Below are positions 19,921-28,757 of a stretch of 64,000 bases of DNA, piece after piece. Numbering within the stretch: position 1 is the first letter of the stretch; each line of letters begins with the position of its first letter. The stretch is from contig OX439041.1 of NCBI GenBank assembly GCA_949317995.1, positions 7,452,001-7,516,000 of the forward strand, written 5' to 3'. The DNA is from Acholoe squamosa. Taxonomy: Eukaryota > Annelida > Polychaeta > Phyllodocida > Polynoidae. The position numbers were made by a program, and so were the translations under genes. The notes below the pieces were generated by a model. The model saw nothing but the letters and a program-made list of their open reading frames with translations, did not search any database and had not been told where the DNA came from.

Positions 19921-20821
19921 TTTAAGATCCAAGTGTGGTGTCTTCCACTTGCCATGTTGTTGTCTGTATTATGACCTAGTTTTGTGACATAAGTGTGTCA
20001 CTTTGGTTAGCGTAATATCTCCGGCTTTGCACCTATATTTCCCATAGAATCCAAGCTTGGCATGTAAATTCATTCAGGTCACAGCAAATATAGGTTCCAT
20101 AGATGATGATTGCATACTGCTTTTCTCCATAACATTCCAAATTTAGAAGAATTAAATGAATTTTCAAAGCAAACCGTATCGGCTGCCCGCCATGGCAAGT
20201 CTGTGTTGCTACTATGTAAATAGATGGGAAGTCACACACTTTCAGCCAGGACTAGGTCAGGAAGGCAAAACTGGCCATGGCAGACTGCAACTCAGTTAGC
20301 TTTGAGAATTCATTGAATCCTTCTATACATTTAATGTTTTAGACCAAATTGGCATGGCATCACCATCTATAGATCCTATATTTGCTGGGACCTTAACCTT
20401 TTAAGGGTTACTGATGCTCTTAGGCAGCATCTAAAATGCCCTTGAGCTGCTGCTGCTGCAGCATCAGTGAGCTGCCCAAGGGCAGCAGTAACACATTGCT
20501 GACATCCCTAAAACACAAAATTATCATATTATTTTACCAAAATCAATGTGTTTCTATATGAATACACACATATCCTCGTCAGAAAAGCACAAAACCCCAC
20601 AGTCATGTAATTTTTTCATCCTCCTCAGCTGCTAATTTAGGGAAGCATAGTATGCCCATTCTGCTGCCCAAGGGAAAAGGGCAATTTTGAGAGCCGGCAG
20701 TTAAAGGGCTAATGATTTAACATGGCAAGCTTGGATTCTATGGAACAAAATATGTGTGCAAAGCCAGAGGTATGGCAGATGGTTGAGTTTTTAATATTTA
20801 TATTCACATTGGTTTCTAGTA
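19921..20821. other. Non-coding spacer
   Basis: No gene recognised. A small CTG/CAG-rich foldback (about 20430-20490; GCTGCTGCTGCTGCAGC) is present. Confidence 0.4.
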
Positions 20822-21105
20822 CCCCTAAGCATGGAGTAATGGACAGCTATCCTGCCTATTGGCACAGCAGCCTGGGTTCTATTCTATATATGATTAAAAT
20901 GTTTTTAACATGGAAAATATGGTAAGATTGACTCTACATATCAGCCAGCCATTCCCCAAAAATTTCAATGTCTAACTTGACCTTGAAAAAGTGTATAGCA
21001 GAATAAAGCACTAGTGCATTGATGCCCTCATAGTGCACGGCTGATATGCAAATATTGGCACTGAAACACCCAGAATCGTAGTATAAACACTTTTGACTGC
21101 AACAT
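20822..21105 (+). mobile_element. tRNA-derived SINE, copy 2 (degenerate)
   Basis: Degenerate A-box TGGAGTAATGG (20832-20842) and B-box GGGTTCTATTC (20874-20884), again 42 bases apart. The body from about 20968 (CTAACTTGACC, GAAAAAGTGTAT) matches SINE copy 1 at the same distance from the B-box. The matching architecture in two places identifies a family. Confidence 0.7.
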
Positions 21106-22449
21106 TATGGTTTCTTGTCATCTCTATATGCCGTAAATGAATATTCTTGACCATATTCATGATCCCAATATGGATTTCTACAGGGATTCTGGGAGCCTCA
21201 ATTTGGGCTTTATTTTTCCATGCTTTTGGGCCCAAATGCATAGTTTGATGTGGTACTCAAAGAAAAGTAGATTTATCAACTCCCCTGCTACTAAGGTATT
21301 TCTGACAGGCTACAAACTTCACATCGGGGTTTATACCCTCATCCCTCCATTGGGCCTATTATACTAAGGCTGCCCTGTTGCCAGCAGCAGTGTTTGCATC
21401 GAACTACGCCAACCAAAAAGTAAAGTAAGTCAACATCCCTCTAGGTTTAGGTGGTTCTGATGTTAGGTGGATTGGATGTTAGGTGGACTGGATTTTAGGC
21501 TTACTCTCAGGGGGCCTATTTTTCTGGGGCTTACCATCAGGGGGCCTTTTGTCAGGGTGGCTCCTGTTCATGTTACCAGCTCACACATGTCATGATGTTG
21601 TTATAGCACAAGATCACCAGGAATAGCAATTGCCACGTGAGTCTAACACACAGTGGCGAAAGATGACGGAATGAGTTATCACTCAAAAAGGAGTCACCAT
21701 TGATGACCAATCATGGCGACAGATGACGACACTTTGCTGGGTTAAGTGAGGAATATTCTATAAGCAAGGGTCTAACCTTGTGTATAAGCCATGCCCATAC
21801 ATATTTATTTAGTTTTAAAGTAGCTACGACCCTCAAACTACACCTATAAACCCTACATCATTACAGCCTTGAAACCAATTTTCAACTCTGGAGGTGTGAC
21901 CTACGCTGAATTAGCCCAATTCAGCGTAGGTCACAAAAAAGTGATTGTTTATGTAGAATGCTCACCAGTCTAAGGAATCATCTTTTATAGTGTTGAACTG
22001 TTTTGTATTGGTTAGTAGACATGTTTGGCTGGATAAAAATGACAAAATGAGTTATGTTGATTTATTTTTCTGTAAGGGCTGGCCTGCAGTGAGTCAGAAG
22101 TGTGTCTTAAAAAGGCCAAAGATCATTTTTAGCAAGGGCCCTTCTGAGCTTCTTAAATAACTTATAGGTGCCAGAGGGTAACTGTGTTGTGTAGTAGACA
22201 CACTGTAGGGAAGGTATAGTGATTCTTAAGAGTATATGATGATTTTTGATGAACTGAGGGTAAAGTTAAAATTGTGGATCAATTTTCACCAAAATTTACA
22301 TCTCGCACTATATAATACAAGACCCACAATTCCAAAAGTTTTGATTTTTGATTTTTTGAACACATAAACTACTTAATTGTAGTATTATTCAAATAAAATA
22401 AAGTGTTATTAAGTAATACTGAATTTCTTAATTAGTTCTGAGCCCAATA
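21106..22449. other. Non-coding spacer with a perfect hairpin
   Basis: No gene recognised. It includes the 18-bp perfect hairpin at 21895-21935 and inverted relics of the 16-bp minisatellite at about 21458-21492. Confidence 0.4.
21895..21935. repeat. Perfect 18-bp hairpin with 5-base loop
   Basis: Arms 21895-21912 (TGTGACCTACGCTGAATT) and 21918-21935 are exact reverse complements, with loop AGCCC. Confidence 0.95.
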
Positions 22450-23066
22450 TGCATTAAAAAGTGAAATAGCCCAGATACTGTTCGAGCCTGACTTCCCTCT
22501 TGAATCTTTTGAATGTTCTTTTTACCCTCCCCAGCAAGTGCAATGTCATTCGTGATTTATTTCAGAATATTTACTAAAAATTGGTACAGTTGCACTAGTT
22601 ATGATGTTAGGGTTATTAGATGTTGACTGGTTTTCCCAAAGCTGACCATTTTCTACCAAGAGAATAGAGCAAACCTTTAACATTTCTACACCAGTTATCC
22701 TGTCCTTGCTGGTCAAGATGGTGCAGTTTCATGCAACATCTATGAAGAATATGGGATTCCTCAAAGTTAACAATCCTCTCCCAATATTTTAGTGCTCTTA
22801 CTTCCCATTCAGGTATTTAAGATGGATCAGTTTAAAATTATCTAGATTCCTACCTTTATTCAGGCCCCATAACTCACATCAATATTCAAAGCGCTTAAGG
22901 GATAGTCTAGGATTTGGTTTCCCAATATTCTGATAGCAACATGAGTATGATTGGTAGTTGGCTTTCCGGCCTTTATCACAAAGTTGGTCATAAGTTTCAG
23001 AAAATATCTTTATGTTTAGAGTTTAGTGTAAAGCCTAAGTATTTATATGAGTCTACTCTCTCTATT
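22450..23066 (-). pseudogene. LINE reverse transcriptase, C-terminal piece (part 3 of 3)
   Basis: The minus strand reads ERVDSYKYLGFTLNSKH (23010-23066), the KYLG motif after the RT palm. It then continues in several frames through LKRFEY-stop-CELWG, VRALKYWERIVNFEESH (about 22765-22820) and TFKRFKREVRLEQYLGYF (about 22455-22515), all typical of LINE ORF2 C-termini. Stops and frame changes show it is dead. It continues part 2 at 27802-28043; the DIRS-type element lies between them. Confidence 0.8.
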
Positions 23067-23186
23067 GATCCTAGCGAGGGAGAAGACAGGGACAAGATAG
23101 CCACTTGGGCCTGCATGAATACGCCGGCCTATTTATTAACAACTTAAAACAAACAAGAAAAAGAACTCCCAACTAGGAGTAATTGT

Positions 23187-24000
23187 TCATAATTGTAGAT
23201 TGGTACTTAGGCACTTAGACACAATAAGGTCCGTGTCCACGCGGAGGTGATAAGGTTTTGTCAGATAGATTAGGGCAGCCATGCTGTTCCAGTTTCCTGC
23301 TTGACGGATGTCCTCCAGGGTGAGACCAAGGCTATACATATAGAGTGCCCCTGCCCGTCTTAGGGAGTGCATGCCCGTCCTCTGTGGGTTCATGCCTGCT
23401 GAGATCATAAGTTTTTTGAGGTACCCCAAAAGCATAGGGTAGGTTACCGGGATGAGGCGATTCCCCTCCGGTACTACAAAGGCTGGGGACATGGTATCAG
23501 AGGATGGAAATTCCTCCAGGTGATCCCATACCAGGGAAGCTGCACAAAGGGGTGATCCCTGACTAAAAGTTATAGGTATTTTGTGGATTGTCTGACCATA
23601 TTGCACTGTCTTAGATGAGGAGATACTCAGTTCTATGCCCCACTGTGTGAGACCTATCAATCCGCGTCGAAGATAATGACCCACTGGGTTTGATGCCGAA
23701 TCAGGGACGATGTTCCATAGCAGGGCCCAAAAACGAGACAGCTATACAAGTCCATAGGACCCTCTCCTCCACCCGATCCCAGTTAACACAGTCTGATAAC
23801 AATAATAAGTCCTGAAGAGTGAAAGACGGGCGAGTCGGTTCTGGGTCACCAAGCCTACGGCGTATACCCGCTAGGGTGGCGATCAACTCAAACTCTGATC
23901 TAACATTTTTAATGTCATAACCGGAATAATTGTTCAGAGATATCACTGCACTGATATAGTTCTGGATTGATCTATATTTCAGATCTGAAACCAAACTGAC
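23187..24000 (-). pseudogene. Tyrosine recombinase of the DIRS-type element
   Basis: Two frames: 24000-23701 (N-terminal helical part with YRSIQNYISAVISLNN and a WDRVEERVLWTCIAVSFLG segment) and 23684-23187 (catalytic part). The second contains GMHSLRRAGALYMYSLG, the H-x-x-R box with the catalytic His and Arg, then a GNW and IYL stretch in the positions of the box III tryptophan and nucleophilic tyrosine. The break falls just where the first catalytic Arg is expected. It would integrate the circular cDNA by site-specific recombination. Confidence 0.82.
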
Positions 24001-24091
24001 TGCCTAACAACACATAAGGGTTGTGTCTGTGGGTACTGCCGGGCATCGAATTGATGCACAGAACTTGATATATTTGCGCTACTGAGATGCT

Positions 24092-24616
24092 TTAGTCTTC
24101 CAGGTACTCGGCACCCACGCCTGACTGCGAAGCTCCGCTGCGAAGTAGTCCAGTTCCCGGATTTGCTGACGGGCCTCTGCAACACAAAAAGACCGGTAAC
24201 TTGTTGATTAGGGTAGCTCTGGAGAGAGTATCTGCTACCAGGTTGTCCTTGCCCGGTAGATACACTCCCACCAGATGGCAGTTGAACATCACTGTCAACC
24301 AAAATATTGAGCGGAGGAGATGTATTGAAGCTGAATTTCTGCTCCTACCAGTGTTTATAGCCGCCACCACTTGCGTATTGTCTGTGACGCATTCTACCTG
24401 GTGGTCCACCCACATGTGGCCCCATCTAGTGAGGGCCTCCAGAATAGGGTACAGTTCTCTAACATTAATATTACACGGTACATCATGGACCGGTTTGGGG
24501 ACACAGTGGTTGTGGCGGTCTCCCTTCATCTCGAAGTCCTCCTGCCACCTACCGCACAACCAATCCACACTGGAGTAAGCACTGAATTCAGTACCAGATG
24601 CATCCGTGCACACCAT
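24092..24616 (-). pseudogene. RNase H domain of the DIRS-type element
   Basis: The minus strand reads VCTDASGTEFSAY, then NINVRELYPILEAL, CVTDNTQVVAAINTG and a final DNLVADTLSR. These are the catalytic D, E, D and D blocks of the DIRS/Ngaro RNase H type. It is in a different frame from the RT, with more than one indel between them (about 24620-24850). It continues toward the recombinase with another frame break near 24000. Confidence 0.85.
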
Positions 24617-24747
24617 AGAAGTATTAACCAGAGGCTGGATTATTTTCGCTGTGCCGTTGAACCAAGCAGCGAAGTCCCCCCACCAGGCTCAATCTAGGTG
24701 AAAGGACTTGGACAATGTGATGTACCTTTTCCTGGGGGTAAAACAAC

Positions 24748-25713
24748 TTAACATTGCAATAACACGATGAGAGAAAGTGCGACCAACCCGAACCAATGTG
24801 CCAGAACTCCGCATAATTTTTGAAGTTGATTTTTCGTCGTCCTGCGACGACCACTGAAAAAAGCCAACTCCATATGAAGTTTGCGCAATTTGTCTGTGGG
24901 TAGTCTCAGTTGCATATTTACTGAATCAATTTCCACACCCAGATAAGTCTGAAATTGACTGGGGGAGCGCACTTTATTGTAGGAAATGTAGAAACCTAAG
25001 GAGCGCAATGTTTTGTGGAGGAAGAGCTGTGCTTCTCGACAGGCTTCAAAGCTATCCGCCATAACCAACATGTCATCTAAGTAATTGACACAGAAAATAC
25101 CGTGTGCCATGAGGTACCGCGCTACCGAGTCTGTAATACTGTTGAACACGTACACTGCAACACGGGTACCGAAAGACAAGAAGTTGTCCTGAATAAATCT
25201 AGACTCTCAAGACAGGCCCTGCCTAGCTCTGTTGCACTCCCGGACCGTAACGTCAGTCACTGTCATATACGAGCCGGGTTTTAGATGGTCCGATACAGTA
25301 TCTACCGATTTGTAACTAAATGACCTGAAGGTTCGACTCATGTGGTAGTTAATTGAGCACGAGTCGGGACGGCTAGCGTCGGTTATTGGCCTGGTGCCTC
25401 CTGAGGGTTTTTTAACTGCGCCCAAAGTGTGAATGCACTGAGGCTGGACACTCACTTCCGTTAGCTTACCCGAGGCTAACTCCTCAGAGAAGATGTCACT
25501 GATATCCTGGTAGGCTGTAACCATGGCTGAGTCATAGTTTTTGCACCAGTAACCTTCTATATGCACACCTGGGTCCGTCAGTTTAAACCTGTGGCAGATA
25601 CCATCTAGGAGGAAGTGGGCGTTAGGGTCCCAATTGCCTTTGCCGTATACTTGACTATGGCCCCCTGAAAGCATGTTCCTCCAGCCTGCTAAGTTTGAGA
25701 TCTGACCCCACAT
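24748..25713 (-). pseudogene. Reverse transcriptase of the DIRS-type element, with in-frame TGA
   Basis: The N-terminal half has LGAVKKPSGGTRPITDASRP and NYHMSRTFRSF. The C-terminal half has the active-site box YLDD (25072-25083) followed by a motif giving LGVEID and an RRRTTKNQLQKLCG helix, as in DIRS RTs. Both halves are in one frame, interrupted by TGA at 25207-25209. The segment between motifs A and B is also shorter than expected. This copy is inactive, but the family identity is clear. Confidence 0.85.
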
Positions 25714-25881
25714 AGAAAATGAGATGAATTAATGTCCCATAAAGGAGCATAGTCTGTGTACATATGAAGAAATTCATTTAAATCATCACAACAAAATGTC
25801 ATCAAAGGTTAACGGAAAAAGATCACTAAGTTTCATATCATAAGTGCTATTACAGCTGAACTCCGGGACAGTCTTAATTTG

Positions 25882-27322
25882 TCATGCCTGACTATGGTTA
25901 CCACCCTGATTGGCTGACTGGTAGTTGCGGTGTAGAGTACAATTTTTTCCCTTGTGGGAACCCCTGCAGTGTTTGCAAATGTGTTTGCAGAAGCATTCGT
26001 CATTAGAACAGGCAGTGAAATTCCAATTAATACATACATCCGTATATTCCCATTTCTTATCTTCGTACCGGACCCCCCTACCGCGGTTGCGTCTACGGCT
26101 ACCCTGATTTGCTGTAGGAAATGGTTTTGGGTCATAAACACAGGACATATGTTCTGCACTGAGACAGGCTTGGACGGATGTTTCGTCCCCCGCGACGAAA
26201 ATGGGATATTTTGTTCGAGGACCCTGGTAACTACCTTGTAATCATATTAGGCCAACTGTTGGCTGAGAAAGAGCCTCCCTGCACCTTCAGTTTCACAAAT
26301 CTCATGTGTTCGAGATAAGATGATGCTGGAAGTTCAGGCAAATTCTTTTGGATAAGGACCTCGTAGACCCCCTGCATGCCGTACAATAATTCCGTAACAG
26401 ACATGTCTTCATACTTTTTATCTGATTCAATATGAAAATCTGGACGCAGCCAGTTTGTAGAGCGTTTGCGTTTACTAGCCTCCGAAAACAAACTCATATT
26501 TTTGAGAAATGGGTCATCAATACCTGAAACACCCCCCTGATTTGAGAATAAACTGTTCAGGTTTCCATCGATAAGACCTAGTGATGATGCTGTCAGGCCT
26601 GCTGATGTCAAGCCTGATTGAAGGGTTTGTAGGTATGGAGATTTCACTTCCGCAGAAAACAGAGGGGCCGGATTGCCCCAGTGATGCTGGTTGGTAGCAA
26701 TGATATTGCGTGCGGGACAGGTCTGATACTGAAGCTGTAATTGTTGCAGCTGTTGCTGCATAGCCTGAAGTTGCTGCTGCTGAGCTGTGATAACATGATG
26801 CAAGGGATCTGCCCCCCCCCCTACAGGGGGCTGGACTGACTGCTGTTGTTGGGATGGTAAATGGGTTTCTACAGGGAGGAGGTCAGGTAACAGTCCACCC
26901 TGGGCCCTGTATGACTGTTGTTGCTGTTGAACCCACCTCAAGTAAGCAGAGTAAGAAGTGTCCAAAATGTTCGTGCGCACTGGCTGGCCCTTGCCCAATT
27001 GGACCGTTTGGCAATCATAAGGTGAGTTGTCTCTGTCATTAAGACCATCAGGTGGACGGTTTGTGGCCATATCCATAGGAGTGGCATTGGGGCGAACTGT
27101 CCCTTGCAGACCTTTCACCCCATCGCCATAAATTGACATAGCACCTTGCCATGCCCGAACGCTGTCATTGAGATCCCTGATTGTCCTTTTATTTTCGGCC
27201 CGAATCGATGCCAATTCTAATTGTAGCTCCTGTCTTTTGGACAGCTTTTTGATTTCCACCCTGCTTGATTCTTCTGCCCAGATTTCTGCTAATAAATCTT
27301 CATTTTGGGTCTGCTGTGTCAT
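25882..27322 (-). pseudogene. gag: Gag-like protein of the DIRS-type element
   Basis: The first frame (27322-26231, 363 codons) has an N-terminal Glu-rich helix, several poly-Gln runs (about 26700-26800 and 26835-26930) and a structured C-terminal part. Just before 26231 the reading moves to another frame, giving a YPIFVAGDET block and then a Cys/His-rich finger (CINWNFTACSNDECFCKH, ICKHCRGSHKGKNC; about 25925-26040). This Cys/His array is characteristic of DIRS/Ngaro Gag proteins. One frameshift separates the halves. Confidence 0.75.
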
Positions 27323-27593
27323 CTCCCGGGGCTGAGCTATGCTGCCCGGGCGCTGTGCCTTGTTGTCGGGGATCGGTGGTGTTTGTACCGGTCACTCCGT
27401 CGCTCCTGTCCCCTGTCACGTCCTCGTCATGGTTGAATGATGATGTGTCTTTTGGTGTGTCATGACTTACCGACTTCCATCTAGGGTTCAGGCACATACA
27501 ATTTGGACAGGCCCTCGAGTTCCCATGGTAGTCTTGCCCACATGCGTCACATTTTACAGCCATTATGGCCCAGCAAATAGTGAAAATAGCCAA
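27300..27593 (-). CDS. Small zinc-ribbon ORF at the 5' end of the DIRS-type element
   Basis: 97 codons. A C-x2-C-x11-C-x2-C zinc ribbon (CDACGQDYHGNSRACPNC) near the N-terminus is followed by a Thr/Asp/Gly-rich tail. It overlaps the gag start by 23 bases in another frame, so it could be a leader ORF or the true Gag N-terminus after one indel. No function is assigned. Confidence 0.5.
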   Translation of the reverse strand: MAIFTICWAIMAVKCDACGQDYHGNSRACPNCMCLNPRWKSVSHDTPKDTSSFNHDEDVTGDRSDGVTGTNTTDPRQQGTAPGQHSSAPGDDTADPK

Positions 27594-27607
27594 GAAAACA
27601 GAGCTTA

Positions 27608-27697
27608 ACTGAACTGGAATGTCTGGGCCTGCCTGTGCAGGTGAGTGGAGTGACTGAACTGAACTGTCTGGGCCTGCCTGTGCAGGTGAGTGGAGTG
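27608..27697. repeat. Two-copy tandem repeat in the DIRS-type element leader
   Basis: GTCTGGGCCTGCCTGTGCAG followed by GTGAGTGGAGTG occurs twice (about 27619-27650 and 27666-27697), period about 47 bases. A third partial GTGCAGGTGA follows. Confidence 0.8.
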
Positions 27698-27801
27698 CAG
27701 GTGAAAGGAGAGTGACAGGTAGGGCACTGGGTCACACAGGTGGGAGGCCCCCTAGGTACCAATACCCCGACAGGGTATGACCGCTGTTCGATACCAATAT
27801 T

Positions 27802-28043
27802 CCATCATCATATTTGAAGGTCCCTCTTCTATCTTTATCTTTTCCATTGAATATCATCATATTTGACTTGACCATGTTGACTATTAAATGCCATGTTTTG
27901 CAATACTGAAATAACCTGTCAATTTGTTTTTGAAGCTCCTCTGATGAGGTAGCAAGTAATACCAACTCGTCTGCATACAAAAGATATGCAACGGCTCAAC
28001 CATTTATGTTTACTCCATTCTCAGCAGGTATTCATTACTATCT
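27802..28043 (-). pseudogene. LINE reverse transcriptase, middle piece (part 2 of 3)
   Basis: The minus strand reads the RT catalytic region YADELVLLATSSEELQKQI, then FNGKDKDRRGTFKYDDGI, where DIRS-type insertion interrupts it. The box has Glu in place of the second Asp. A stop and a frame change lie just upstream (about 28000-28025). The upstream end at 28040-28043 (ATCT) is the insertion site of element 2; the reading resumes at 44509. Confidence 0.82.
28040..28043. repeat. Target-site duplication ATCT, left copy (element 2)
   Basis: ATCT directly before the 5' LTR recurs at 44509-44512 directly after the 3' LTR. The interrupted LINE reading frame gives independent proof of the insertion point. 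Confidence 0.92.
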
Positions 28044-28705
28044 TGTCAATGGACCATTCTGGGTATTATATTTATTTTCCATATTTACTAAATTCTTCGC
28101 CATATAAAACCTGAGCTCTGCCCATGATCCACACTCAACAATCTCCTGCATTCCCCAACAGGAACCAGGATGTATTACTCATGACAAACGCGCCTCCTCC
28201 ATGACACTCTGTGACATAAGATACAAGGATGTAATAACATTCCAACCTTATCTACGCATACACAGTGTAACTGGAGGAAGTGCGATCCACCTGTGGTGCC
28301 ATATTTGGAATGAGAGAATATTTCACAATCTCCTCTCAATACTCATCAACATGACTAACTCACAGGTGGCAATCTCTCCCTATGACACGTGTCCCTATTT
28401 CATTGAGCCACGTGTATAGAATATTTCACAACACTGTGAGCTGCTCAAGTCTTTCATATAAAAGGCAGCTTGAGCAGCTCCCAGTCATCTCTCTCTCTCT
28501 CTCTCCCAACTTACATCTTACACCTATACCTAGAACCTACGACAGGTTGAGCTATAGGATTGGAGGCAGAGCTTAGATCTTGGCGAGTGTTATCATTGTT
28601 ACCACCTTTATGAAACACTCATGTCAGCTATGCAATAAAAGGATCAACTGAACTTCCCTGGATTCCGTGTACATTCACTTCACCACATGTAACCGTCCGT
28701 TGACA
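28044..28705 (+). repeat. 5' LTR of element 2 (662 bp)
   Basis: TGTCAA and TTGACA form 6-bp terminal inverted repeats. It contains TATAAAAG (28457-28464), a (TC)n run at about 28489-28504 and AATAAA (28634-28639), so the U3-R-U5 layout is complete. CACGTG E-box-type motifs occur near 28386 and 28410. Confidence 0.96.
28438..28480 (+). promoter_or_regulatory. LTR core promoter: TATA box inside a 12-bp inverted repeat
   Basis: TATAAAAG (28457-28464) is the loop of a perfect inverted repeat, GAGCTGCTCAAG (28438-28449) and CTTGAGCAGCTC (28469-28480). Transcription would start near 28488, just before the CT run. The same arrangement is in the 3' LTR. Confidence 0.75.
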
Positions 28706-28708
28706 CGA

Positions 28709-28722
28709 TGGTGGATGAACCC
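28709..28722 (+). other. Candidate primer-binding site, element 2
   Basis: TGGTGGATGAACCC starts 3 bases after the LTR. The leading TGG is compatible with a tRNA CCA end; the tRNA is not identified. Confidence 0.4.
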
Positions 28723-28757
28723 TCCAAGAATATCCCACTACCAACCTCTCATTAAAC

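Larger units (their letters stand above)
23067..27801 (-). mobile_element. DIRS-type (tyrosine recombinase) retrotransposon, degenerate
   Basis: Gene order on the minus strand is zinc-ribbon ORF, gag with Cys/His finger, RT, RNase H, then tyrosine recombinase. There is no aspartic protease, DDE integrase or LTR. No methyltransferase domain is seen between RNase H and recombinase, which favours a Ngaro/PAT-like over a DIRS1-like arrangement. Ends are inferred from interruption of the LINE coding sequence: LINE resumes at ATT on both sides (23064-23066 and 27799-27801). No longer duplication is seen, as expected for tyrosine recombinase insertion. Terminal or split direct repeats were not identified by eye. 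All ORFs carry breaks. Confidence 0.85.

Noticed and set aside
22914-23147. Plus-strand 77-codon frame
   Set aside because: Antisense shadow of the LINE C-terminal piece and the edge of the DIRS-type element.
28201-28419. 72-codon frame repeated at 44000-44218
   Set aside because: Lies wholly within the LTR of element 2 and recurs only because the LTR does; no start context or domain.
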